From Arthrobacter sp. DNA4 (GTDB lineage Bacteria; Actinomycetota; Actinomycetes; Actinomycetales; Micrococcaceae), in the NCBI RefSeq assembly GCF_024362385.1, contig NZ_CP101466.1, positions 2,294,001 to 2,358,000 on the forward strand: 64,000 bases of DNA. Reading direction: 5' to 3'. The notes under the pieces are model-generated. The model was not told where the DNA came from. It worked only from the letters and a program-made list of their open reading frames with translations, and made no database searches. Below are positions 10,414 to 20,071 of this stretch, piece by piece. Within the stretch, counting starts at the first letter, position 1, and every line of letters begins with the position of its first letter. A program made the translations under genes and the position numbers.

Positions 10414-11961
10414 GGCCTTCTCCAGGTTCGTCCGTCGCGGGCCAGCAGCTCATCAGCAGAGGCCGGGCCCCAGGAGCCGGGTGCGTAGGGTTCGGGCTGC
10501 TCATCCAGGGACGCCCAGTAGTCCTCGAACGGGTCAAGGATCTTCCAGGAGAGCTCCACTTCCTCATGACGGGGGAACAGCGGCGGCTCACCCAGCAGCA
10601 CGTCCAGGATCAGCCGCTCGTAGGCTTCCGGGGAAGACTCGGTGAATGAGTGCCCGTAGCCGAAGTCCATGGTCACATCCCGCACTTCCATCTGCGTTCC
10701 GGGGACTTTGGACCCGAACCGGATGGTCACGCCCTCGTCCGGCTGGACACGGATGACCACCGCGTTCTGCCCGAAATCGTCCTCACCATGGTCGCGGAAC
10801 AGCAGGTTCGGGGCGCGTTTGAACACCACCGCGATCTCCGTCACCCGCCCAGGCGCGCCCGCGCAGGTAGAACGGCACCCCGGACCAGCGGCGGGTGTGG
10901 ATGTCCACCCGGACCGCGGCATAGGTTTCCGTGGTGGAATCGGCGGGAATGCCTTCTTCCTCCAGGTAGCCCAGGACCTGCTCGCCGCCCTGCCATCCGC
11001 CGGTGAACTGCCCCCGCGCCGAATGCGTCGACAAATCCTCCGGGAGCTTGACCGCTGCCAGGACCTTTTCCTTCTCCGCCCGCAGGTCATCGGCGTTGAA
11101 CGAGATGGGTTCCTCCATCGCGGTGAGCGCGAGCAGCTGCAGCAGGTGGTTCTGGACCACGTCGCGGGCCGCACCCACGCCGTCGTAGTACCCGGCCCGG
11201 CCACCGGTGCCGATGTCCTCGGCCATGGTGATCTGGACGTGGTCTACATAGTTGGCGTTCCACAGGGGCTCGAACAACTGGTTCGCGAAGCGCAGCGCCA
11301 GGATGTTCTGCACCGTTTCCTTGCCCAGGTAATGGTCAATCCGGAACACCGCGTCCGGCGGGAACACCGACTCCACAATGTCATTGAGCTGCCGCGCCGA
11401 TTCCAGGTCATGGCCGAACGGCTTCTCGATCACCACCCGGCGCCACTTATCGCCATCGGCCTGCGCCAGGCCATGCTTGGAGAGTTGCCGGCAGACCTGC
11501 TCGAACGCCTTCGGCGGGATCGACAGGTAGAACGCGTGGTTGCCCCGGGTGCCCCGGACATCGTCGAGTTCCTTGATCGTCTCGCCCAGACGCTCAAAGG
11601 CTGCGTCGTCGTCGAACTCGCCCTGCACGAACCTGATGCCCTCGGAGAGCTGGTTCCACACCGCCTCGTCGAACGGCGTGCGGGCATGGGCCTGCACCGA
11701 GGCCTTCACCTCGGCGGCGAAATCCTCCTTGTCCCACTCCCGGCGGGCGAAGCCCACCAACGCGAAACTCGGCGGCAGCAACCCACGGTTGGCCAGGTCA
11801 TACACCGCCGGCATCAGCTTCTTCCGGGCAAGATCGCCCGTCACCCCAAAAAGGACCAACGACGACGGACCGGCGATCCGGTTCAAACGGCGGTCACGCG
11901 GATCACGCAACGGATTACGCCCGCGGCCCGCGCCCTTCCTGCCGTATTCAGTTTCTGGCAT
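10410..11961 (-). pseudogene. zwf: Glucose-6-phosphate dehydrogenase, interrupted by a frameshift
   Basis: Two adjoining frames together give a complete G6PDH. The first (11961 down to about 10860) carries GVTGDLARKKLMPA, VIEKPFGHD and the active-site RIDHYLGKE. The second (about 10845 to 10410) carries VTEIAVVFKRAPNLLF through the normal end WGPASADELLARDGR. They join in 10845-10860, where relatives encode LR(A/T)GKRLGRRVTEIA. Here only 16 bases separate the LR codons from the VTE codons instead of 24, so eight bases are missing and the conserved Gly-Lys-Arg is lost. Left alone, the first frame ends at 10783 after 392 residues. Either a true null allele or a sequence error; a second zwf elsewhere is possible. 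Fourth gene of the pentose-phosphate operon. Confidence 0.9.
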
Positions 11962-11976
11962 GGTTACTTTTGCGCC

Positions 11977-13608
11977 TTAGCTTTCGGTTGCGGATGCGCG
12001 GGTGGACAGTGCAGCGACGACGTCCTGCAGCTGCGCCACGCCGGCGGCACGGTCGGTGAGGTGGAGGCGCAGCACGGGACGGCCATGCTCACCCAGGACC
12101 TGGGCGTCGCCTGCAGCCTGGGCAGCGATGAGCTCACCAAAGGTGAACGGCTTGGCCGGAATGCCCAGGTCCTCCGCCGGGGCGGCAGTGACCTGGAGGA
12201 ACACGCCGATGGCAGGGCCACCTTTGTGGAACTGTCCGGTGGAGTGCAGGAAGCGCGGGCCCCAGCCGAACGTCACCGGACGGCCGGTGGCAGCAGCCAG
12301 TTCATCACGGATACCTTCGAGCCCGGCGAAAGCCAACCGGTCGAAGTACGCCTGGACGCTCAGGTAGCTGTCGGAGGACAAGGTGCCCAGCAGGGCCTTG
12401 ACGGCACCCTCTGCGGTAGCGGCCTCGCCAAGCCAGTCGCCGCCGCGCACCTCGATGGCGCCGTCAACGAATGCGGCCGGCGTAGGCTCCGGCTGGGCGT
12501 CCAGCAGTCCGCGTGCCGCTACCTTGGCGGCCTCGACGTCGGGCTGGTCGAAGGGGTTGATCCCCAGCAGGCGGCCGGCAACGGCGGTGGCGAACTCCCA
12601 CACCATCATTTGGGTGGCAAGGCCGCCGGCGATGGCCACCTGGTTGTCGCCGAGTTCGATGTCGGCATCAGCGGCCACAAGCCGCACCACCAGCACGTCA
12701 GCCGCGCCGGAAGTGACTTCCGGGGACTGCGGGCCTGCGACGACCGGCAGGATGCCCGTGCCCAGCTTGCCGGTGGATTCGGCGATGAGCTGTTCAGCCC
12801 AGTCAGCAAATCCAACAATGCCGGACCCGTCCTCGGCGATGACAATCTTGTTCCGCAGCGGGTTGGTCCCGCCCAGCGCAGTACCCAGGGCGAGCCCGAT
12901 GTTTTCCGGTGCATCGTCGTTGAGGATTTCGGCAGCTTCTTCTGCCTCGTCCAGGAACGCCTGGATGTCCACCCCGGCCAGGCCGGAGGGTACAAGGCCG
13001 AACGCGGTCAGCGCCGAGTAGCGGCCGCCGACGTTGGGATCGGCATTGAAGACTGCGCGGTAGCCGGCTTCGCGTGAGGCCTTGTCCAGGGGTGAGCCGG
13101 GGTCGGTCACGATGATGATCCGGCTCTTGGCGTCCACGCCTGCCTCGGTGAAGGCCTGCTCGAAGATCCGCCGCTGGGAATCCGTTTCCAGGGTGGAACC
13201 GGACTTGGACGAGACCACGATGGCGGTGGCGGCCAGCCGGTCTGCGAGGGCAGCACGGACCTGGTCCGGGTCCGTGCTGTCCAGCACTGTCAGCTCGACG
13301 CCGGCCGTGCCGGCGATGACCTCGGGGGCCAGCGATGATCCGCCCATGCCGCAGAGGACGATCCTGCTGACGCCTTCGGCGCGCAGGGCGTCACGGAGTT
13401 CCAGGATGTCCTTGACCAGGGGCTGTGAGACGGTGGCGGCCTCCACCCAGCCCAGGCGGATTGCGGACTCGGATTCGGCGTCCGGACCCCACAATGTGTG
13501 GTCCTTGGCGAAGATCCGGGTGGCGATCCGGTCCTCGACGAGGGCGGGGAGGTGCTGTTCAAGCGCCTCCTGGGCAGCGCCGGTGGCGTCGTAGCTGAGA
13601 GTGCTCAT
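11977..13608 (-). CDS. pgi: Glucose-6-phosphate isomerase
   Basis: Phosphoglucose isomerase, 543 residues, a SIS-domain enzyme interconverting glucose-6-phosphate and fructose-6-phosphate. Motifs visible are CGMGGSSLAPEVI, the phosphate-binding VVSSKSGSTLET, and NVGGRYSALTAFGLVP. It lies 5 bases after tal and 15 bases before zwf, so it belongs to the pentose-phosphate operon and can recycle fructose-6-phosphate made by Tal/Tkt back to the zwf substrate. The ATG has its ribosome site in the end of tal. Confidence 0.95.
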   Translation of the reverse strand: MSTLSYDATGAAQEALEQHLPALVEDRIATRIFAKDHTLWGPDAESESAIRLGWVEAATVSQPLVKDILELRDALRAEGVSRIVLCGMGGSSLAPEVIAGTAGVELTVLDSTDPDQVRAALADRLAATAIVVSSKSGSTLETDSQRRIFEQAFTEAGVDAKSRIIIVTDPGSPLDKASREAGYRAVFNADPNVGGRYSALTAFGLVPSGLAGVDIQAFLDEAEEAAEILNDDAPENIGLALGTALGGTNPLRNKIVIAEDGSGIVGFADWAEQLIAESTGKLGTGILPVVAGPQSPEVTSGAADVLVVRLVAADADIELGDNQVAIAGGLATQMMVWEFATAVAGRLLGINPFDQPDVEAAKVAARGLLDAQPEPTPAAFVDGAIEVRGGDWLGEAATAEGAVKALLGTLSSDSYLSVQAYFDRLAFAGLEGIRDELAAATGRPVTFGWGPRFLHSTGQFHKGGPAIGVFLQVTAAPAEDLGIPAKPFTFGELIAAQAAGDAQVLGEHGRPVLRLHLTDRAAGVAQLQDVVAALSTRASATES

Positions 13609-13613
13609 AGGTG

Positions 13614-14729
13614 TTAGGAAGCCTTTCGTGCAGAGGCGAGGGCGCCTTCGACGTCGGCCAGCAGTTCCTTCCAGCTGGCCACGAACTTGTCCAGGCCTTC
13701 GGTTTCAAGGAGCGCGACGACCTCGTTGTAGGAGATACCGAGCTTCTCCAGGGCGTCGAGGGTTGCGTTCGCCTCATCATAGGTGCCGGTGACGGTGTCG
13801 CCGGTGACCACGCCGTGGTCGAAGGTGGCGTCCAGCGTCTTCTCCGGCATGGTGTTCACGACCCCGGGGGCCACGAGTTCGGTGACGTACAGGGTGTCCG
13901 GGTACGCCGGGTCCTTCACACCGGTGGAGGCCCACAGGGGGCGCTGGGGGAGTGCACCGGCGTCGGCCAGCAGGGCCCAGCGCTCGGTGGAGAAGAGTTC
14001 CTCGTAGACCTGGTAGGCCAGGCGGGCGTTGGCCAGGCCGGCCTTGCCCTTGAGGGCCTTTGCCTCGTCGGTGCCGATCTTGTCGAGGCGCTTGTCGATC
14101 TCGGTGTCCACGCGGGAAACGAAGAAGGACGCAACGGAATGGATCTTCGAAAGGTCGTGGCCGTTTTCCTTGGCCCGCTCCAGGCCGGACTGGAAGGCGT
14201 TGATGACGGCGCGGTAGCGCTCCAGGGAGAAGATCAGGGTCACGTTGACGCTGATGCCCTCGGCCAGGGTTGCCGTGATGGCTTCGAGGCCTTCGAGCGT
14301 GGCCGGGATCTTGATGTGGACGTTGTCCTTGTTGACGCGCTGGTAGAGGTGCTTGGCCTCGGCGATGGTTCCTGCGGTGTCCCAGGCAAGGCGCGGGTCG
14401 ACTTCGATGGAGACGCGGCCGTCGACGCCCCTCGTGGCGGCAGCGACCGGGGCGAACAGGTCGCAGGCGTCGGCAACGTCGGTGGTGGTGATCTCAAAGA
14501 TCGTGTCCTCCACGCTGGCGCCCTCCGCTGCCTTGCCGGCGATGATGTGGTCGTAGTCGGTACCGGAGGTGATGGCGGCGTGGAAGATGGACGGGTTGGT
14601 GGTCACACCAACCACGTTCTTCTCTTCGATGAGCTTGCGGAGGGTGCCGGTTTCCAGGCGTCCGCGGGAAAGGTCGTCGAGCCAGATGGAGACGCCGGCA
14701 TCGGAAAGCTGCTGGGTGGGAGTAGTCAT
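13614..14729 (-). CDS. tal: Transaldolase
   Basis: Transaldolase, 371 residues, the long actinobacterial type. It shows [15 protein letters not shown] near the N-terminus, [14 protein letters not shown], and the Schiff-base lysine region [15 protein letters not shown]. It moves dihydroxyacetone units between sugar phosphates in the non-oxidative pentose-phosphate pathway. The ATG has AGGAG eight bases upstream. It lies 26 bases after tkt and 5 bases before pgi in one operon. Confidence 0.96.
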   Translation of the reverse strand: MTTPTQQLSDAGVSIWLDDLSRGRLETGTLRKLIEEKNVVGVTTNPSIFHAAITSGTDYDHIIAGKAAEGASVEDTIFEITTTDVADACDLFAPVAAATRGVDGRVSIEVDPRLAWDTAGTIAEAKHLYQRVNKDNVHIKIPATLEGLEAITATLAEGISVNVTLIFSLERYRAVINAFQSGLERAKENGHDLSKIHSVASFFVSRVDTEIDKRLDKIGTDEAKALKGKAGLANARLAYQVYEELFSTERWALLADAGALPQRPLWASTGVKDPAYPDTLYVTELVAPGVVNTMPEKTLDATFDHGVVTGDTVTGTYDEANATLDALEKLGISYNEVVALLETEGLDKFVASWKELLADVEGALASARKAS

Positions 14730-14755
14730 TGTTATATCTCCTAAAAGATGAGGTT

Positions 14756-16882
14756 TCAGGCCTGCAGGCTGGACAAGGAGTCCTTGGCGGCGGCGGCGAC
14801 AGCTTCTGCCGTGATGCCGAACTCCTGGAAGAGGCGCTTGTAGTCAGCGGAAGCGCCGTAGTGTTCAAGGCTGACGGAGCGTCCTGCGTCGCCGACGAAT
14901 TCGCGCCAGCCCAGGGCCAGCCCGGCCTCGACCGAGACACGTGCCTTGACGGCTGCGGGCAGCACGGATTCGCGGTAGGCAGCGTCCTGCTTCTTGAACC
15001 ACTCAACGCAGGGCATGGACACCACGCGGGCGGCGATGCCGTCGGCCTGGAGGGCTTCGCGGGCCTGGACGGCCAGCTGGACCTCGGAGCCGGTGGCGAT
15101 CAGGATCACGTCAGCCGGAACCGTGGCGCCGTCCTTCGAAGCCTCGGCCAGGACGTAGCCGCCCTTTGCCACGCCTGCCGTGGACGCGAAAGTATCGCCG
15201 TCGGCGTCGCCCGTGCCGCGTTCCCAGGTGGGAATGTTCTGGCGGGTCAGGACGATGCCTGCCGGGTTGGCGTGGTTCTCCAGCATCGTCTTCCAGGCTG
15301 CTGCCACCTCGTTCGCGTCACCGGGGCGGACGACGTCCAGGCCCACGATGGCGCGCAGCGAAGCGAGCTGTTCCACGGGCTGGTGGGTGGGGCCGTCCTC
15401 ACCCAGGCCGATGGAGTCGTGCGTCCAGACGTACAGCGACGGGACACCCATGAGGGCGCCGAGGCGGATGGCGGGGCGCTGGTAGTCGCTGAAGATCAGG
15501 AAGGTTCCGGAGAAGGCACGGGTGTTGCCCGCAAGGCTGATGCCGTTCACGATCGACGCTGCAGCGTGCTCGCGGATGCCGAAGTGCAGGACCCGGCCGT
15601 ACGGGTTGCCGGACCAGGCGCCGGTCTGCTTGGAGGCAGGCACGAAGGACGGGGAACCTTCAATGGTGGTGTTGTTGGACTCAGCAAGGTCGGCGGAGCC
15701 ACCCCAAAGTTCGGGGAGGACCGGGCCCAGGGCGTTCAGGACCTTGCCGGATGCCGCGCGGGTGGAGACGTCCTTGCTTACCGGGAAGACGGGAAGGGCT
15801 GCGTCGAGGCCTTCGGGAAGCTCCTGTGCCTCGATGCGCTCGAGGAGTGCGGCGCCTTCCGGGTTGGCTTCGCGCCAGGCATTGAAGGATTCTTCCCAGG
15901 CCTTGTGTTCTGCCGCGCCGCGTTCCACCACTGCGCGTGCGTGGTCCAGGACTTCCTGGTCCACCTGGAAGGACTTGGCCGGGTCAAAGCCCAGCACCTC
16001 CTTCAGTGCGGCCACCTCTTCGGCGCCGAGGGCGGAACCGTGGATCTTTCCGGTGTTCTGCTTCTTGGGGGCGGGGTAGCCGATGATGGTGCGCAGCGAG
16101 ATGATGGAGGGCTTGGACGTTTCGGCCTTGGCGGCGAGCAGGGCGCTGTAGAGCTCCTGGACGTCTTCCTTGTATTCGCCGGTCCGGGTCCAGTCCACGC
16201 GCTGGGTGTGCCAGCCGTAGGCCTCGTAACGCTTCAGGACATCCTCGGTGAAGGCAATGTCGGTGTCGTCTTCGATGGAGATGTGGTTCTCGTCGTAGAT
16301 CACCACGAGGTTGCCCAGTTCCTGGTGTCCGGCCAGCGAGGACGCCTCGGCGGTGACACCTTCCTGGAGGTCGCCGTCTGAGGCGATGACCCAGATGGTG
16401 TGGTCAAAGGGCGACTCGCCGGCGGGAGCATCGGCGTCGAACAGGCCACGCTGGCGGCGCTGGGAGTAGGCGAAGCCCACCGAGGACGCCAGGCCCTGGC
16501 CCAGCGGGCCGGTGGTGATTTCCACGCCGGCGGTGTGCTTGTACTCGGGGTGCCCCGGGGTCAGTGAACCCCAGGTGCGCAGGGCCTCCAGGTCCTTGAG
16601 TTCCAGCCCGTAGCCGGAAAGGAAAAGCTGGATGTAAAGCGTCAGGGACGTGTGGCCCGGGGAAAGAACGAACCGGTCCCGGCCGAGCCACTGCGGATCG
16701 CGCGGGTCATGGCGCATCAGCTTCTGGAAGAGAAGGTATGCGGCCGGGGCCAGGCTCATGGCAGTTCCGGGGTGGCCGTTGCCCACCTTCTCCACGGCAT
16801 CCGCGGCCAGGACGCGGATGGTGTCCACGGCGCGCTGGTCCAAGCTGGTCCATGACAGTTCTTGCTCTTCCAAATGTGGCAC
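14756..16882 (-). CDS. tkt: Transketolase
   Basis: Transketolase, 708 residues, ThDP-dependent. Near the N-terminus [17 protein letters not shown] carries the transketolase signature. The ThDP/Mg motif appears around [14 protein letters not shown], and the second-domain signature around [18 protein letters not shown]. It transfers two-carbon units between sugar phosphates. The GTG at 16882 was chosen because conserved sequence starts there ([19 protein letters not shown]). The frame is open 87 codons further upstream, but that stretch is Arg-rich and not family-like. It leads the pentose-phosphate operon and is divergent from ctaB. Confidence 0.95.
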   Translation of the reverse strand: MPHLEEQELSWTSLDQRAVDTIRVLAADAVEKVGNGHPGTAMSLAPAAYLLFQKLMRHDPRDPQWLGRDRFVLSPGHTSLTLYIQLFLSGYGLELKDLEALRTWGSLTPGHPEYKHTAGVEITTGPLGQGLASSVGFAYSQRRQRGLFDADAPAGESPFDHTIWVIASDGDLQEGVTAEASSLAGHQELGNLVVIYDENHISIEDDTDIAFTEDVLKRYEAYGWHTQRVDWTRTGEYKEDVQELYSALLAAKAETSKPSIISLRTIIGYPAPKKQNTGKIHGSALGAEEVAALKEVLGFDPAKSFQVDQEVLDHARAVVERGAAEHKAWEESFNAWREANPEGAALLERIEAQELPEGLDAALPVFPVSKDVSTRAASGKVLNALGPVLPELWGGSADLAESNNTTIEGSPSFVPASKQTGAWSGNPYGRVLHFGIREHAAASIVNGISLAGNTRAFSGTFLIFSDYQRPAIRLGALMGVPSLYVWTHDSIGLGEDGPTHQPVEQLASLRAIVGLDVVRPGDANEVAAAWKTMLENHANPAGIVLTRQNIPTWERGTGDADGDTFASTAGVAKGGYVLAEASKDGATVPADVILIATGSEVQLAVQAREALQADGIAARVVSMPCVEWFKKQDAAYRESVLPAAVKARVSVEAGLALGWREFVGDAGRSVSLEHYGASADYKRLFQEFGITAEAVAAAAKDSLSSLQA

Positions 16883-17391
16883 GAAAACCGGGCCCCTCTC
16901 TGTGCTGATGGCGGCGGTACACCGGATCCGGCCAAGGGCGCGCTGTTCGGCGCCCGCTGCGGTGTGTACCAGCCGTTCACCATCGAAACGTTGATCCTTG
17001 CATTCAGTCACGAACAGCAAGCGGGAATGCGTTTTCCACCGCTTTCTTGCTGCGTGCTGATCTGGTGACAGCTTAGCTCTTATCCATACTGCGGGCGGCG
17101 CAAATCTCACGTTTTGGACGCAATTTCCCCTTTTGTGAATCACCTTTTCGGAGGGTTGAGTTAATCTGCTCGAATGGGCCCGCGACCAATCAATTGCGCA
17201 TATTGGAGGGCGGGGGCAGGGCCGGCGGCGCGGTATGATAATCGGAGGCCAACGCCGGGCGCATCCCTAACGCCGCCCGGGGTGTCCCGGCTGTTGCACG
17301 CACGTGAAGTGTTTCCTTCCTTAAGTGCCGTGCCCGGGTTCGGGCCGCACGACCGGAGCTGCCTGCCAGCCTCAACTGCCACACAGAACGG
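16883..17391. other. tkt-ctaB divergent intergenic region
   Basis: About 510 bases without a convincing gene between the divergent tkt and ctaB. Base composition is lower in GC around 17000-17200 than in the flanking genes, as expected for promoters. A TATGATAAT sequence at 17234-17242 could be a -10 box for ctaB, about 150 bases before its start, but no -35 match sits at 17 bases. No strong hairpin or repeat was seen. Confidence 0.5.
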
Positions 17392-18351
17392 GTGACTGCC
17401 ACCGTGAGCACAACAGATACGCCGCTGAACGCATCCCGGGCCTCCGGCATCGGGTTTGCCCGTAAGGCCAAGGCGTATCTCGCCCTCACCAAGCCGCGCG
17501 TGATCGAGCTGCTCCTGGTGAGCACTCTGCCCACCATGATCTACGCCGAGCGGGGCTTTCCGTCCATCGGACTGATCCTTGCCACACTGGTGGGCGGCGC
17601 CTTTGCTGCCGGCAGCGCCGGAGCCTTCAACTGCTACATCGACCGGGACATCGACAAGCTGATGCACCGGACGGAAAACCGGCCGTTGGTCACAGGGGAA
17701 GTCACCCCGAGGGAAGCCCTCGTCTTTTCCTGGCTGCTGGGAGCGGCTGCCATCGTGATCCTATGGTTCGGCGCCAATCCGCTCTCCGCCTGGCTGGGCC
17801 TGGGCGCCATCTTCTTCTACGTGGTCATCTACACGATGATCCTCAAGCGCCGCACTGCGCAGAACATTGTTTGGGGCGGCGCCGCCGGCTGCTTCCCGGT
17901 GTTGATCGCGTGGGCTGCCGTGACCAACTCCGTGGAGTGGCCCGCCATCATCCTGTTCCTGGTGATCTTCCTGTGGACGCCGCCGCACTACTGGCCCCTG
18001 TCCATGCGCTACGGCGAGGACTACCGAAATGCCAATGTCCCCATGCTTGGGGCCATCGCCGGGGCCAAGGTCGTCTCTGTCCAGGTGGTGCTGTACGCCT
18101 GGGCCATGGTGGCCTCCTCCTTGCTCATGATCCCGGCCGGCGGGGCAGGCTGGGTGTACACGGTGACGGCCCTCGTCGCGGGCGCCTGGTTCCTCTACGA
18201 ATCGCACGCGCTCTACTCGCGCGCCCACCGCGAGGATATTTCCGACAAGCGCGCCATGAAGGTGTTCCACGGTTCCATCAGCTACCTGACGCTGCTGTTC
18301 ATCGCCCTCGCGGTGGACCCCTTCGTTGGAAGTGCTGTCATGCCGGGCTAG
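17392..18351 (+). CDS. ctaB: Protoheme IX farnesyltransferase (heme O synthase)
   Basis: CtaB/Cox10, 319 residues. It is a UbiA-family membrane prenyltransferase that adds farnesyl to heme B to make heme O. Family motifs: [16 protein letters not shown], the first Asp-rich site [20 protein letters not shown], and the second [20 protein letters not shown]. Several transmembrane helices follow. The GTG at 17392 has a weak ribosome site; a GTG at 17404 is an alternative. Linkage to ctaA (heme A synthase) across the inserted IS element and sulP gene fits cytochrome oxidase cofactor supply. Confidence 0.96.
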   Translation: MTATVSTTDTPLNASRASGIGFARKAKAYLALTKPRVIELLLVSTLPTMIYAERGFPSIGLILATLVGGAFAAGSAGAFNCYIDRDIDKLMHRTENRPLVTGEVTPREALVFSWLLGAAAIVILWFGANPLSAWLGLGAIFFYVVIYTMILKRRTAQNIVWGGAAGCFPVLIAWAAVTNSVEWPAIILFLVIFLWTPPHYWPLSMRYGEDYRNANVPMLGAIAGAKVVSVQVVLYAWAMVASSLLMIPAGGAGWVYTVTALVAGAWFLYESHALYSRAHREDISDKRAMKVFHGSISYLTLLFIALAVDPFVGSAVMPG

Positions 18352-18394
18352 CGGTCTAGCGTCGCTGGCGCGCCGTGTTCGGAGATAGTTTGCG

Positions 18395-18639
18395 GCTGCC
18401 TCGCCCCGGGCTCTGGCCGGGGATGAGGTTTTGGGCAGATCATGGAGGTGTCTGCCGCGGTGGACGCCGGTTTGTCTATGGTGCCGTGGTTGAGCCTGTG
18501 GGCTAGCGTGGCGCGGAGGGCTTCCACGGGAACCGTGGATTGTTGCCTTTGGAGCACGAGTGTTAGATTCCTCTGTTTTCCCTGTCCTCCCCTCGGCAGA
18601 CGTCACGAAGGTCGAGTAGGGGTGTCAGGAGGAACAGTC
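18395..18639 (+). ncRNA. Candidate IS110 bridge RNA / structured left-end leader
   Basis: Noncoding stretch just upstream of the transposase start. It holds a stem-loop at 18399-18428 (CCTC and CCCCGG paired with CCGGGG and GAGG around a seven-base loop) that may be extended by CTGCC/GGCAG at 18396-18400 and 18434-18438. A second perfect 7-bp stem is at 18523-18539 (TCCACGG, loop GAA, CCGTGGA). In IS110 relatives such as IS621 a structured bridge RNA encoded in this position pairs with donor and target DNA to guide the recombinase. Assignment rests on position and folding only; guide loops were not identified. Confidence 0.45.
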
Positions 18640-19878
18640 ATGGATATCGTGCACGAGCGGGCTGCCGGTTTGGACATTTCCAAACGCGACGCGAAGGTCT
18701 GTCTCCGGTTGCCCGGGCAGCGGGCCGGAACGTACACCTCCACGGTCACAACGTGGGGCGCAACCACAGGCCAGATCCTCGCCCTGCGGGACTTCCTGGA
18801 GGGCGAGCACGTCACCACGGTCGTCATGGAAGCCACGAGCGATTATTGGAAACCCTTCTTCTATCTCCTCGAAGAAACGCTTCCGGTGATGCTGGTCAAC
18901 GCCAAGGCCGCAAGGAACATCCCGGGCCGCAAAACCGATGTCTCTGACGCGGCCTGGCTGGCTCAGTTGGGCGCGCACGGGCTGCTTCGGGCCTCGTTCG
19001 TTCCACCCGAGCCAATCCGGGAACTGCGGGACCTGACCAGGGCCCGGGCCATTGCCATCCGTGACCGGACCCGCGAGATCCAGCGCCTGGAGAAGTTCCT
19101 GGAAGGCTCCGGGATCAAGCTCTCTTCGGTGGTCTCGGACCTCACCGGTGTTTCATCCCGGGCGATGCTCGAGGCCCTTGTCAGCGGTGAACGTGACCCG
19201 GAGGTCCTCGCCGGCCTCGCCAAAGGCACCCTCCGCTCAAGAGTCCCCGAGCTCGTGGAGGCCCTCACCGGCCGCTTCAAGGCCCACCACGCGTTCATGG
19301 CCCGGCTGCATTTGGACCAGATCGATGCCCAGTCCCGCATCATCGAGGCGCTCACCGGACGGATCGAGGAAGCGATGGAGCCCTTTCGTGCCGCCAGGGA
19401 ATTCCTGGCCACCATCCCCGGAGTCTCACTCAAAGTCGCCGACGTGATCATCGCCGAAACCGGTGCGGACATGTCCCGCTTCGAAACACCTGGCCGGCTC
19501 GCTTCCTGGACCGGCGTCTGTCCCGGCGCCAACGAGTCCGCCGGACGGATCAAGTCAGCCCACATCCTGCCCGGCAACAAATACCTCAAAGGCGCCCTGG
19601 GCATCGCGGCCATGTCCGCTTCCCGAAGCAAGGACACCTACCTGGCCGCAAAATACTGGCGCGTCGCCGCCCGCCGCGGACCCATGAAAGCCACCGTGGC
19701 CATAGAACACTCCATCCTCACCGCCGTTTGGCACATGCTCGCCGACGGCGAATGCTACGCCGATCCCGGCGCCGACCACTTCACCCGTCTGGACCCGATC
19801 AAAGCCAAAAACAACGCGATCAAAAAGCTCAACAACCTCGGCTTCAATGTCACCATCACCCCGGTCACCGCAGCCTGA
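18640..19878 (+). CDS. IS110-family transposase (DEDD recombinase)
   Basis: A 412-residue transposase with the two IS110 domains. The N-terminal RuvC-like DEDD domain has Asp12 (GLDISKRDAK), Glu64 (VVMEATSDYW) and Asp100/Asp103 (KTDVSDAAWL). The C-terminal IS116/IS110/IS902 domain (about residues 255-345) has LATIPGVSLKVADVI, and Ser300 in NESAGR matches the position of the catalytic serine. Residues 130-240 form the helical linker. All key residues are present and the frame is intact, so the element may be active. The ATG follows AGGAGG at seven bases; an open frame further upstream to 18442 lies in the structured leader. Confidence 0.95.
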   Translation: MDIVHERAAGLDISKRDAKVCLRLPGQRAGTYTSTVTTWGATTGQILALRDFLEGEHVTTVVMEATSDYWKPFFYLLEETLPVMLVNAKAARNIPGRKTDVSDAAWLAQLGAHGLLRASFVPPEPIRELRDLTRARAIAIRDRTREIQRLEKFLEGSGIKLSSVVSDLTGVSSRAMLEALVSGERDPEVLAGLAKGTLRSRVPELVEALTGRFKAHHAFMARLHLDQIDAQSRIIEALTGRIEEAMEPFRAAREFLATIPGVSLKVADVIIAETGADMSRFETPGRLASWTGVCPGANESAGRIKSAHILPGNKYLKGALGIAAMSASRSKDTYLAAKYWRVAARRGPMKATVAIEHSILTAVWHMLADGECYADPGADHFTRLDPIKAKNNAIKKLNNLGFNVTITPVTAA

Positions 19879-19916
19879 CGAACCCTACTTTCGTATTAGG
19901 CACTTCGATTTGGCCC

Positions 19917-19949
19917 ACGGCGGCTCCTGCTTCAGGCGGGAGCCGCCGT
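19917..19949 (+). terminator. Perfect 11-bp hairpin, possibly the displaced ctaB terminator
   Basis: ACGGCGGCTCC at 19917-19927 pairs perfectly with 19939-19949 around an 11-base loop, followed by TGTTCTTT. It sits 38 bases after the transposase stop, so it now terminates the IS transcript. Since ctaB has no other terminator before the IS, it was probably the ctaB terminator before insertion. Confidence 0.65.
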
Positions 19950-19974
19950 TGTTCTTTAACCCAACGGCAGACGA

Positions 19975-20025
19975 ATATGACAGATTTGTCATATCCGTCA
20001 CTTTAACTGTCATTGCCAGTGACGG
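19975..20025. promoter_or_regulatory. Two adjacent palindromes upstream of the SulP-carbonic anhydrase gene
   Basis: The first is a perfect 8-4-8 inverted repeat (ATATGACA, GATT, TGTCATAT) at 19975-19994. The second follows directly: CCGTCACT at 19995-20002 and its exact complement AGTGACGG at 20018-20025 with 15 bases between. TGTCAT occurs at 19987 and again at 20008, 21 bases apart (two helical turns). They lie 47-97 bases before the start codon, suitable for an operator. No regulator gene is adjacent, so the binding protein is unknown. Confidence 0.5.
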
Positions 20026-20071
20026 GATGCTTACGGTAGAGCGGACCCCTCCCGCGACCAAAGGAATCCCC

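Larger units (their letters stand above)
18352..19915 (+). mobile_element. IS110-family insertion sequence (ends not precisely defined)
   Basis: The element carries one transposase gene with a noncoding left flank of nearly 290 bases and a short right flank, as expected for the IS110 group, which lacks terminal inverted repeats and target duplications. It lies between ctaB and a hairpin at 19917-19949 that would suit the ctaB terminator, so insertion probably separated the two. The left end is placed right after ctaB and the right end before the hairpin only by exclusion; each could be off by tens of bases. Confidence 0.75.

Noticed and set aside
10669..13077. Open frame of 802 codons on the plus strand antisense to opcA, zwf and pgi
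   Set aside because: It has no family features and runs across three well-supported genes; the high GC content keeps antisense frames open.
14729..16381. 550-codon plus-strand frame across tkt
   Set aside because: Antisense to an unmistakable transketolase; no ribosome site or motif.
16883..17143. 87-codon upstream extension of tkt
   Set aside because: Arg-rich and not part of the transketolase family; the GTG at 16882 matches the conserved start.
17161..17667. 168-codon minus-strand frame overlapping the ctaB start
   Set aside because: Antisense to the ctaB N-terminus, no motif and no ribosome site.
18442..18639. Upstream extension of the IS110 transposase frame by 66 codons
   Set aside because: AGGAGG at 18627-18632 fits the ATG at 18640 and the upstream stretch is the structured left flank.
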